Shown piece after piece: positions 37,201 to 49,200 of a DNA stretch of 64,000 nt; position 1 is the stretch's first letter; each line of letters begins with the position of its first letter. A program made the position numbers and the translations under genes. The DNA lies in contig JAJQJQ010000016.1 of the NCBI GenBank assembly GCA_028622995.1, forward strand, positions 930,001 to 994,000. Direction: 5' to 3'. The notes under the pieces were generated by a model. The model saw only the letters and a list, made by a program, of their open reading frames with translations. It was not told where the DNA came from and made no database searches. Source of the DNA: Panagrolaimus kolymaensis (taxonomy: Eukaryota; Nematoda; Chromadorea; Rhabditida; Panagrolaimidae).

Positions 37201-39858
37201 AAATGATGAGTAGATCGAACAATTTTTTAATGATTTTTTTAGCTTGACGAATAATTAATTAAAGCTGGAATTATTAAAAGTTATTATAATACTTTTTTTA
37301 GAGGTTGGAAACATTTTTAACTTTATCTTAGAGTAGCACTAATTTTTAATGAAAACCACTATTATTTCTTCAAACAACCATGACTTTAGCTGTTCCTTTT
37401 CAAGTGTTGAGTAACTAACTAGCTATTACTGAACAAAGAAAAAATGACGAATAGATGAAAGATTTGCTTTATCTTGAGATTATGTATGGAATGGGACTTA
37501 TTTAAACTAGTTTATACAAATATTTTAAGTATCTATGTATCTTGATTTTATGCTTTGTGTTAAATGTTTGCTGGCATATTGAAAATGAAGTTGTGGAAAT
37601 GCAAAACATGGTATTTAAAATATATACAGTGTTTTCTTCTAGCATAATGCTTTAACTTTAATACAAACCCTTTCGCATTTAAAAATTGAATTACTCAAAT
37701 TAGCTTTCAACAAATAAAAAAACAGTCATTTTTCAAAAAATGTCGTTTATTTTTTAAATAGAAAAAAACAGGCAGTATAAAAAAGATAATATTAATCAAA
37801 TGTATTTATATAATCCCAAACTTTTTGAAATTAATAATATTGCATGAAATAAATTTTATTTAATTGTTATGATCAAATTAAATTTTTTGTTGATAATTTT
37901 TGTTACCTAAAATTAGACGGAAGAGTAAGTGTATGTATGTACTATTGTCTAAAGGACTTTTGTCTAACATGTTTATTTTTTGTTTGACAAAAATAACAAA
38001 GTGTGAATTTATTTAAAACAAAAAGCTTCCGTCAAAAAAAGGTGGAATTTTCATTTGAAGCTTATGATTTTGAAAAAATAGATGAGAGCGGTAAATACAA
38101 ACAAGCAAAAAAAAGTGCGCAGGTTTGCATTTATTTATGAACTGTTGCTGCTGCTACACTTACTTTTTGCTTTGCATTTTTTTTTTCTCGTTCGTTCAAT
38201 CGACCAACAACGTATTCACTATATTTTCAAACCCGTCAAAGCTGCGGCTGCATCATCATCGATAAAACTATGAAAAGAAGAGAGAAGCGAAGAGATAGAT
38301 CTCCAAAAAAAGCGATGACGAGACTCTCGCTCTCTTCTCTCCTTGTATTGACTTTGAACAAAAACAGCAACAAAAAAAGTTACTTAGAAAACAAGAAGAA
38401 AAAATTCTATGTTTTTTCTCTTTATTTTTTGTTGCTTTTTTTACGTTTGTATAAGCAAGCAACAAACGATTGTCGCCAAAAGGTCAAAGCTATTTTTCTA
38501 TTGGTCTTCATCTTCTTTCGTTCATTCTTTTTCTTCTTCTTGAAGATTGCGCGAAAAAAGACAACTGCAAGGAGCAGCAAATTTGACAGGGCAATGCAGT
38601 AGCAGCAACAGCTCCATCTAAAAAAAATCTCTCCTCGTATCTATTTCGGTCAAATACTATTTTTTCTTTCTCGGGAACATTTTTTTAATGTTTGAATGGA
38701 TAAAAAAGAAAAAATAATTTTTGATTGCAAATTGTTTCAGGATTTTTTTGTGTAAAACATTTTTCACGCTCATTTTTGTTCAAAATTTTTTTATATCTTT
38801 CTTCTTTTTTTTCTTCCTTGAAAAACGATTATCCGTGATGATTTTTTTCTTATGAAAGAGAAATAGCACCGGAACGACTGGCGCCCCGCTTTTTTAGTGT
38901 TGTAAACCGTTTCAAATTATGTATTTGTTTTGTAAAAAAGAGGAATCGAATCTTTCGTGGAGTTTAATTTTTTATATTTTAATTTCTATTTTTTACTCAT
39001 TTATAATTTTTTTAAAGCCAATGTTTATTTTTTTATTATTAAATTCTGGATTTTTTCACAAAATCTAAAACAATTTTTTTATGTTTCATCCTTGACCTTA
39101 AAATTTTTATTACTGATCTTTTTATTATTTGGAGGGGAAACAAACGTCTTAAATCTTTCTTTTTAAAAGGCCTCAAGCTAAAGGATTTAAAACTGCAGCT
39201 GTTTTTAGAAGGATCTTTAATTCTTTAAGCTAAAAATTTTGACAAGCGATTACAAAAATCTTCACTTTTTAATTAAAATGGATTTTTTATTAGTTATTAA
39301 AATTTTTGGCAACAATTATTTTTTTATTTTGAAAAAAAAGCTGCTTTGTTAATTGTCCAAGGAATATATTGTAAGCGTTTCCAAAGTTTGTTTCAAGTTA
39401 TTTATTTATCATTGTTTAAATTATCGCCGCTATCGCAATTTATTCATATACATATTTATATTATAAAACTTGACGTATTTTCCGTGTCCGTGACAGATAA
39501 AATTCCCTTTAATTTATTTAATTTTCTGTCTGTTTTGATCTTCAAGAAAAGTTTTTGTATAATTTTTAAAGCTGTCATTTGACGAAGAAGGACTTTTATA
39601 AAAACTTTTTTTCTTCTTCATCTTATTTTTACAAATAATTTTTCAAGTGGAGATCGAGCTTTAAAGCTTAGCTTTTTTAAATTTCAAGTGATCGTATTTT
39701 GTTAGCTTTTTTTAAGCAAAAAAACTTGAATTACCTTCGTTTTATGCCATTTTCGGTGGTACTTAAATATATTTTTTTGTAGATTAATGCTTCACATGGT
39801 GGTATTGGATTAGTTTTAAGTTTTTTTCTTCTTTTAACTTTTTTGGAAGTCCAAAAAG
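34271..39858. other. Gene-poor 5.6-kb stretch between two divergent genes
   Basis: AT-rich with long homopolymers. It separates the start of the MPRIP-like gene (-) from the first exon of the MARVEL-like gene (+). All open frames are short, low-complexity and lack splice partners. GC-richer patches (e.g. 35130-35215, 38860-38890) may be promoter or untranslated first-exon sequence. No RNA gene recognised. Confidence 0.5.
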
Positions 39859-42800
39859 ATGGCGTACCGCTTGGGTCCAATAAAAATAATACCAGCTTCA
39901 GCGATGCGGTCACCAAGAAATTCACACTTCCGTTCGGTAAGAAAAAAAAACAAACCAACTTTTTTCTATCCCCTTTTTTTATTTTATCGCTAACATTCTC
40001 TTTTTTTTTGTCATCGATAATCGCCTTGAGCTATCAACATTTCGCATTTTTTTTCTTGATCGGTCTAAATATGGTTTTTATTTGAAAAAAAAATGTTTTT
40101 TTATAATTTTTTTCTTTCGCTTTTTAGTGTTTTGTTGATTTAAAAAAATTGGGAAGTGCAAGGTTGAATCTTTTTTCCATTTTCTCTGATCTGCTTTGAA
40201 TTTTTTTTTGCAGAATGGTATTTGCTATTAATCATTTTAAATAAAATTTTAAAAGAATTTTTTTTAATTAATCTTAGTTTTTATATATTTATAAAGTTTA
40301 TTTTTAAGTTATAAGTTATAACTAAGCTTTTCCGTGCAGTGATCCAAACAAACTTTATTTTCTATTTTTAATTTTATACTAAGCGTGGTTCCATGTTTCA
40401 AATGTCAAGCAGCGGTATCTATGATCTGATTCAGCTCACTCGCTTTATTATTGTAAATCAGCATTGTCCATAAAATTCCAAAAAAGCTAGTGTGTTTATT
40501 ATTTTATCGGAAATTTAGGCAATTATTCGTTAGCAAACAAAAGGAAAGCTATTCTTAAAAAATTAACTTTAAAAATGTTGCATTTTTTGTTTCATTTTTT
40601 TATGGATTTCCCTTTTTTTTTTCTTTTCGTTTTTACAAAAAAACTTTTTTCTTTTACTTTTTTAAATTCCTTTTGCAATTGTACAATCTCGTAAAATTTC
40701 TTCCAACTTCGATGGTCAAAATCACTTTCATTGACTTTGACTCGTCTGCTGTTTCTGTGGTATGCTGTTGCTGCTGATGCATTCCCTCAATGTTTTTCCA
40801 CTCAAAATTTTTTTCTTCTTCTTCTTCTTTAAAGTCACTTGGCCATATTCGCCGCCGATGGATGCTTGCGCACCTCTTGAAGCAACTCGCTCGCTCGATC
40901 ATCAAAGAAAAGAGAAGATCCCTCTTTGGCTGAATACCAAAAAAAGTGACCGTTATTTCATTCTTTTTTTCTTCTTCTTCATTTCTTAACTATAGACGAT
41001 AACCTTCAAAAGTGTGCGCTTTTAAGAGAGGGAGAGATGGAGAGAAATGATGAAGCCCGGAGGACTTAAGTCATTCTTTGCCTCCTTTTGGAATTTTTTT
41101 TTGTGCTTACAAAATTTTTGCGTTAACCGAAAAAAAGAGCGAAGCTGTGGCCGACGAAGACGATAACGACAGCCTTAACTACACAACCAACAACAACATC
41201 ACCATTATCGAAAGAGGTTGTTTGTTGCTGATGATGTCGATGATCAAAACAGCAGCGACGACAACGAAAAAATACTAATGATGATGATTGTGATTGCGAT
41301 GGCGAAGAAAATGCTTACAAACAAAAAATTTCGGTACACGCGTTTTACTTTTAATGAGAGTTAAAACTAACCCTTTTTCTTTCTTTTTTTTTGTTGTCCG
41401 ACTTTTTTTGTTGTTTCATTTTTATTATTTATTATTATTACGTTTTTCCTTTACTTTCCTATTAAAAAAGATTTTGTACAATTTTTACAATATTTATATT
41501 CATTCATCTTCAATCATGGATGTTTCAGCAGCTCGTGTTGTAGTCGTTGTAGTTGTAGTAATAATAGTATTTGGTTGACGTGTAGGAATAGCAATAATTT
41601 TGAGTTTCTCAACATTGAAAGGTCGACGATATCCAAGTTTTATACTAACATTTTTCTTGATGAGAGTCCATTGTCCATCAATATGACGAGATCCAACCAG
41701 GCGACTTCTCTAAAAAAATGATTATTTATTAGTTGATTCTTAAATTATTTTCTTAATTTTTCTTCTTTATTTACAAAAAAAAAGTTGCTTGCATAACCTT
41801 AAAACTCTTTAAAAAATATTTAATAATTACACAAAATCCGCTTGCGTAAATTTTTTTTATGCAAGCATGGTATGGATTATGTAATTTTATACATATATTG
41901 TAGCATTATTGTAACTTAAAATTATCAATTTTTTTACGCTAAGCTCTATAAAAAACAATCCTCATTTTTTTAAAAAGAAAATAAACTTACATGAATAACA
42001 ACTTTCAATTTTGATCTATTATGAATTGCATCCCAAATTGTTTTTTCGTAAATATTTGTTATTCTCAAAATTAAGCTTTCAGTAATTATTCCAGAATCCA
42101 ATGCTTCTCTCAGCGTTTCAATAAGAGCTTTTCCAATCGTTGTATCTGTACAAATTGCCATTTATTTTTGAGAGAGAGAGAGAGAGAGAAGAAAAAATAC
42201 TTTGAATGAATAAATAAAAATGGTAAAATGGATTCGGTTTTCTGATGGAAATCAAAAGTGTAGGATTTCATTCTTAAATTATGGAATTTTGAATAAAAAA
42301 ATTTAAATAAACTTTTAACTTTTTAGCAAGTTTTTGTCGGAGTAAACTAATACAAATTCAAATTTTGATGATTTTTAATTTCTAAAAAAAATTATTGTTT
42401 AATTTTTTTTTCAACACACCTCAATGTTTATTATTAGGCCTTTCATCAAATAATTTGGTATCTTTAATATAAGGTCTTCCTATTTTTTTAATTTTAAATT
42501 TTCCCTTTTCTTTTTTCTTCTTTCGTTTCCACTCTTTCGACATTTATTTTTCTTTTGTTTTATTACTTTGGGTGCTTTCGATTATTTTTTTTCACAGGTA
42601 TTTTAAAAAACTAAAATTTTAGGACATTCCTTCAAGTTCAGATCAACAACAACAGCAGCCAATAAACTTAGCATTTTATGCCCCTATGGCGGGTGGTTAT
42701 AATAATACCGGTTATATGCCACAAGGATATGATAATGCTGGATTTTTTGATAATTACAGCGCCCATTATTATGGTGGACCAGAAACAACAACTTATACAG

Positions 42801-45631
42801 GAGGTGGTGCCACAAGCGGATATCGAGGATTTCCTCAACCTCAACCCAGCCCACAACAACCATACAGGCGATCGAGGTTAGTAAATTTTGTTAAGGTTTT
42901 TTCAAACGCTATTTCTAATTTTGATTTTAAATTTTCACGATAATAACAAATTTTTAGGACAGCACCACCAAGGACGCTACCTCGAAGTCAAGCAAATTAT
43001 GCCCGTTATCGAACTCAAAGAGGCATATCAGCCGATCCCACAGATTACAGGTATTATCGTTCATTCTCAGGTCCAGCAAAACGTCCAACGCCAATGTACA
43101 GAAAGCGAAGAATACCTCCACCAAAGCAACCTTCAAATTATCAGGTAAATTTTATTTATTTATTTTTGGTTGTAAAAATGCTAATCATTTTATAATTTTT
43201 ACTTAAAATTAATACAATTAAAAACGAAAGTTTTTTAAATGCTTTAAGATTTCGAATTAATAGAGTGTTTTTTGATTTTATTGAATGAAATGAGACTCAA
43301 AAAGGTTGTTCAAAAAACGCGAAGTTGTTTGCAGAGTTATTGTTTGCTTATAAATAAACAAAAGCTATTTCTTATTTCTTTTCTTTTTTTGACCTTTTGT
43401 TTTAAATTTTGGCATCGATATATGTGCGCAGCTTTCTATTCTATTTTGTATCGAAATTTTAAAATGTTTTCCTCTACTTAATCCGCTTTTAAAGGATTTC
43501 TTCTTAACACTCAAGGATACAAGGTAAGAATTTAAATTCCAACGAATTCCACGTTAAATAATTCTCATCTTTAATAAAAGTCATTTGATTTTAAACCAAA
43601 TTTATTTTATTTTTACCCGAAAAAAATCTTCCCTTTCTTTTTTTCTCAATCATCATCATTAAATACCTTTTGAATACATTTTTATAATATGCGAACAATC
43701 AAACTCTCGGTAACTCATTTTTATTACTTGGACAAAAAGTAAAAACTAGTCAAAAAAGCAAGCGGGGCAAGCAGTAGCACCGGATGTGAAAGGGAAGCAA
43801 CAAACTTTGTTTGCAATCCGTTATTATCGGCATGCTCGCGCGGAGGCTCGTTCGCTCCATTTTTTGAATCAGTTTTTTTCCTTTTTGCAATTTTGGAGAT
43901 GAAGACGCAAAAAAAAAACCGGCCAAAGCGTTGGTTGACAATAAAATAAAAACTTCCATTCATTTTTTTTCTTCTTCATCATCATCCATCGTCTCCTTGT
44001 TGTCGATGGTGGTGTTGCAAATAGGAGGTCTTCTTTGAATTTGACACATTTTTTTCCATATTTTTTACATGACAAGAAGCAGTCGTAGAAGAACAACCAA
44101 CTAACTAAATGTATCCTTTGCGCGATAGCTTCTTTTACACAACACCGGTGAGTGAATAATGTGCGTGGCTGTCAAAATTAAAAAAGGGGCGATTGCTTTT
44201 GCTTATTGCGGGAGTATTTAGTATTTTCTTTTCATTTTAAGCCCTTAGGAATGGCTGTTAAACACGATGTTTAAGTCGGTGTTTAATCTCCCATCCTCAT
44301 TTTGTTAGGCGGCTACTTGGAATAAATAAATAAAACAAACTTATTCCCCGAACAACCGATTGATACTTGATTTAAAGCTTTAAGTATCTTCACATTGTTT
44401 ATAGGAAACAGAATTTGTTGATCATCATCCAGGATATTATTACGGTCCAAGTGCGGGTCCTATCGATCAACCATCTAGTGGTGGTGTATATCATCCTCAA
44501 CAACCCCAAATTCCTCATCATCAAACAGCTCCTACTCTTCGACGTGCCAGATATTATTCCCCTTCGTACACAACCTATCCGCCATCCACGATGTATCCAA
44601 TGCCGATGGGAACTGTATATCCAATATCAAATCAACAAATGGAAGAAGAGCGAAAAGCCGCTAAAAAACGTCACATAAATAAGCGATATCCATTGTTATT
44701 GAGAGCTGCATTAAAATTTGCTCAATTGGTAAATTAATTTTTTCTTAATACTATCAAATCTATTATAAAATTATTTTAGGCTCTTGCTGCAGCCATTTTA
44801 GGTTTAGTTCTTGGCCCAATGAGAAGTTATACATTCCATGATTTTGTGACGAGAACAGAGTATGAATTTTTTTATTATCTTGATTTGATGTCGTGAATAA
44901 CTAAAAAAATTCTTTAAAAAAAGGAAAGTAACATTGAGCTACTAAAAATAAAATTTTAGATCTGAGTGGCAAGGCTGTATCGTTGGAATTGTATCAGTAT
45001 TTGGAATTTTAACTTTAATACTTTTGGTTACACTTTTTTGTGGATATTCAACGGCAGCTTGGAGGCGTCTTGTAAGTGTCTCATTAACTCGTTTTTAAAT
45101 TGAATTAAATAGTTTGCTGTAATAAAACTTTAGGATGCATTTATAACTGGCGCTGGATGGTTCCTTTACATCCTTGTTGCATTCCTTGAAGCATATTTTG
45201 CTGCGTGTTATCCACCAAATGGAAAAAATCATCCAGAGGTTTTTTATTTAAATTTTGGGTTTGATTAAATCAGTAGAAAAATAAGGTAGCTCAAAGTATG
45301 CCACCAAAAAAAATATTTTATATTGATGTTTTCAAAGTTTTTCGTATCTCTTTATCCAAAGTGTATTCATAAAGGATCTTCTGTTTGCATTGGTTAAAGC
45401 TTTTTTTATTCCAAAAAATGCAATTCTGTATTGGGAACATGATCGTTAAATCCTTTGAAATTTAGGTCTGTCATCGCGCTGAATGGATTATTGCGTGTAT
45501 CCTGGCATTCTTTAACTTGGTGTTTTATATAGTTGATTTTATTTTCATTATGTGAGCAAAAGCTTTTTTTGGCTTATTATAATAACCTATACTTTTATTG
45601 TTTCAGGCGTACCGGAGTTTCGTTACTTTGA
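39859..45631 (+). CDS. MARVEL-like four-TM protein with long Tyr/Pro/Gln-rich N-terminus
   Basis: Exons 39859-39936, 42623-42876, 42958-43144, 44405-44728, 44780-44859, 44960-45071, 45134-45238, 45466-45551, 45607-45631 encode about 416 residues. Residues 27-240 are Gly/Tyr/Pro/Gln-rich (APMAGGYNNTGYMPQGYDNA), then a basic segment (RKAAKKRHINKRYP). Four hydrophobic helices follow at about 272-296, 312-337, 347-368 and 384-406, with a short loop CYPPNGKNHPE before the last. This is the layout of MARVEL/tetraspan vesicle or junction proteins. The tail is RTGVSLL. Exon 1 (MAYRLGPIKIIP...) rests on phase agreement across a 2.7-kb intron and is less certain than the rest. Confidence 0.75.
41500..42161 (-). 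CDS. GTF2A2: Transcription initiation factor IIA gamma subunit
   Basis: Exons 41991-42161 and 41500-41709 encode about 126 residues. The N-terminus has the family helical bundle (TTIGKALIETLREALDSG, then LRITNIYEKTIWDAI). The C-terminal beta part is SRHIDGQWTLIKKN with KLKIIA. TFIIA-gamma pairs with TFIIA alpha/beta and stabilises TBP on the TATA box. The tail is extended by an Ile/Thr repeat (PNTIITTTTTTTR) and AAETSMIEDE, in place of the short end of the human protein (109 residues). The gene lies wholly inside the inferred first intron of the MARVEL-like gene, on the opposite strand. Confidence 0.85.
44109..44147 (+). CDS. Candidate alternative first exon of MARVEL-like gene
   Basis: ATG-started frame of 13 codons (MYPLRDSFFYTTP) ending at ACCG|GTGAGT. 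It joins in phase 0 to the exon at 44405. A GC-richer block at 43750-43860 lies just upstream and could be its promoter. The isoform would lack most of the Gly/Tyr-rich N-terminus but keep all four membrane helices. Confidence 0.4.
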
Positions 45632-46200
45632 TAAAGAGCTTTTCCACGACATTTTTTTTATTATTACTATTTCACTTCATTCAAAGATCTTCGCCGCTAC
45701 GCATTTCTCTCCTGGTTTTGGAGAAAACTGCCACCCTATTTCTTTCCTTATTTTTCTTTATTTCACTTGCTTCTTCCGACAAAACTTTTCTCAGAAAATT
45801 TTTATCTAAAAAATGTGTCTGTTTTATATCCGTTTAATGATGTTAAAAAAGATTATTAATATTATAAAAAATGTTGCGTTTAAATTTTGGATAGATAAAC
45901 GCACTATATACATTTATTACAATTAGTTAAAACAAATTTAACGTAAAAAGAAAGAACCACCAAAAAACAAACAACACCGAAATGCAATAAATCAGAAAAA
46001 CAAAGTAATTAACGATAATAAATAAAAATGCTCAGGTGGTGAGCTCATTGCAACGTTAGATTAAAGGAAAGCACTGAAAACCCAATAAATATAATAACAG
46101 AAAACGAAGGCTCAAAAAAGTAAATGAGATACAAAAAAAGGCAGAGATTTATCAAAACAAAAATAAATAATAATGCAATACAAAAAAAATTAGAGGTCAA
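45632..46200. other. Convergent 3' spacer, no gene seen
   Basis: Lies between the stop of the MARVEL-like gene (+) and the stop of the helicase gene (-). AT-rich with AATAAA-type signals on the + strand (e.g. 46018-46026). Confidence 0.5.
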
Positions 46201-49200
46201 TTAAGCATTTGATGAGCGATTTTGAGAGTTACGAGAAAATTGCTTGGGTGATCCGTCATTACCACTTCCATTTTGTTGACGGTTTTCGTTACTCCAGCGG
46301 CTTTTGAAGTTGTTACCATTTTGATATTTAGAGTTTCGGCTCGAGTTATAAAAGACACGACCATTACCAGGTGATTGATTTTGCTGTGGTTGAGGAGGAT
46401 GGTCATCACCATTACGTTGAGAATTTTTGAAGCTACCAACATCCTTTCCACTATTATTGCTAATTTTCACAAAACGGAATGGCTTGCCATCAATACGAGA
46501 ATTACGAACATCGTTACTAGGTCCATTCCAAGTAGAAGTCTAAAAGCATTAAATTTTTAGTCTAAAAAAATTTTTAAAGGAAAACTTACATTAGCCAGCT
46601 GAGCTGTTTGATTAAAAGGAGAATCATTAGAGAATGCACAGTTGATTTGACGTTGATGAGTTAAACTGGTTGTTGGCACAGTAATAGTTTCTGATTTCTG
46701 AATATTAACCGAACTTGAAATTGTCGTTGAACTTGTGTCATTGGCAGAAACGGCAACAGAAGGAGGAACATTTTCTTGTTTCTTAGGCTCAGTTGTTCCA
46801 TGCATTTTTGAAGAAGTTTGTTGCATATCTCGTATGAAATTCTTTAATTCAACGGTTGCTAATTGATTAATACCATCAGAAGATGTTGCAGCAGCTTTTG
46901 TTGTTTCAGCAGCTAAACGGAACATTGGATTTGACTTGACAATTCGACACTTAGTTCTTGACGATTCATCGTTAGATTTTTCTGGTTTCTTTTGAACTGG
47001 CGGCTGAATTTCTCCATGGTTATAAAAGTTGTTTTCACGAATATCATTTTGATTTGAACCGTTGGTGTTGTTATATCTATTGCTGGTGTTATTGTAGCGT
47101 TGAGATGAATTCAAATTGAACGATGGATGATTTTCATAAGATTTTGGTTCAGGCAAGCCATTGACTTTATTGAAAAACAAATTTTTCTGTTCCATAGACA
47201 AAACATTGTTCATACATTCAAGAAGCTGTATATCTTCATCATTCAAAGGAGTCAATGGTGATCGAAGCCATCGCATAAAGTACGACATAAATTTGAAACG
47301 AAGCTTCATGGATAATTTAATCATTTGAAAAGGTCCACGATATGCTAAGAAGTTGTCAATTTCAACAGTGAACTCTCTTTGATAAACATCTGATTCATCG
47401 TTCTCATCGGGGAATTCTTCAGAACAAATTTCAAATTCTTGAATAACCATTTTTTCCATTCTTATTGAACCAGCAAATAGAAGAGTATGTAGAGGTGTCG
47501 TAGCAGTTACATAACGTAGCTAAAAAAATCAAATAATTACATGATAAAAGATTTTAAAAAAATAATTTACCGCGGTTCCTTCATCAATTTGAGAAAGTTC
47601 TTGAAAAGCCATATATTCGACGACAGGTTCATTCTCTACTTGACCATAACCACCGCGACCAGCTTGTTGCAATTGACGTTTAACAACAGATGATGGATGT
47701 AAAGTTGCATTTTTTGCCATAACAGTATGAATTTTCTTGATTTTACTTCCACTTCGAGCAATACCAATACCAGGATAGCAACCAGCAACAATAGCGGCTT
47801 GAACCATTGCCCAACTATTGCTATATTTGTTCAAACATGAATCATCAAAATTACGACAGCTTTCAGGAATTAAATTAAGACGTTGCAATTCATATAAAAG
47901 CTGTTTACGAATACCATCGATCATTCTCATAGTTGGTTGGCTAAGATAATATCGCTTGCAGCTATCTCGATTACGGCTGTTGTTTCCACTGTAAGCATAA
48001 AACGCTCGAATAAGCATCAAATGATCAGATAAATCTCTTTCAGCTAATTCATCACGACTTCTGAGAGCAGCTTGGCGTTCATTACCCACAGGTAAAATAA
48101 CTAAAAATAAAGAAATGACTTCAAACTAATAAAGAAATATATTTACAAGGATCGCGATGTGAAAGAACAGCAACCAAAGTTACAATAGGATTGAAACACT
48201 TGAGAGAAACACCAAAGAGAAGTAAGCGAGCCAATTGAGGATCAAGTGGAAGATGAGCAATAATGCTTCCAAGCTCAGTAATATCCGGTTCAACATTACG
48301 CATCAAAGGAGAATATGATGGAGGTTCAACATCTGAAACATAAAAAAAGTTATATATAGTTATATTGATATTTATTTTCTTACCAATGTCAAAAGGAGAT
48401 TTCTCTGTAAAAGCAAATAAAGCTCCCAATTGTTGAAGAAATGTAAAGCTGTTTTCAATAGCTGTAGACTCCGGTGGTTCAGGTGCCATTCCAAGAAATG
48501 TTTTGACAGACATGTTATTAGGTGCAAACATCTTTGCATGAAGACAAACGTCATGAATGGCAGCTCGTTTCATTTCAGCTATTTGAGTTTGATTCATATC
48601 CATATATTCATTTTATCTATATAGCCGGAAACAGTAACCATTTCGACATCGACCAGCTCTTCCACTTCTTTGTTCAGCATTTGATTTTGCAATCCAAACA
48701 ACTTTAAGCTGAGAAATACGAGTATTATGATCATAAACCTTTTCTTTAACTTTTCCACAATCGATGACAAAAATAACATCATCAATAGTAAGACTAGCTT
48801 CAGCAATATTCGTTGAAAGAATAACTTTGCGAAGAGAAGGATCTTGAAGCTTATCGAACACATGTGTTTGATCTGCGCTGTTCATTTGGGAATGCAACGT
48901 AAAAATTTGAGGACGAATTCCACCAGCAGGTCTTTCAAGAAGTCGATCACGAACAGCAACAATATCATCAAAACCAGGCAAAAAAACCAAGATAGAACCT
49001 TCAAGATCAGAATCCATGAGATAATTGATGAGATGAGTGATTAACTCATGATCAACACCATCAGAATTGTAGTTATTAAAATTATAAATGTCGCAAATTG
49101 GTTGACGAGGATATTGAATTTGTTGTAAATTTAAAGCATATCGATCATCAAAGCTATGCGGGCGAGTAGAAACCAAACTATCCTCATGAGCTATTAAAGC

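Noticed and set aside
34374..38602. Numerous 60-110-codon frames in the gene-poor stretch
   Set aside because: Composition follows A/T homopolymers, none continues across plausible splice sites, and none shows a motif.
43492..43525. 29-nt cassette exon between MARVEL-like exons 3 and 4
   Set aside because: AG and GT are present, but inclusion shifts the frame and the downstream reading is lost.
48545..48665. A 60-nt GT..AG intron that would remove the in-frame stop in the helicase gene
   Set aside because: It would also delete the conserved GYCFRLY segment next to motif VI, so it is not a plausible functional intron.
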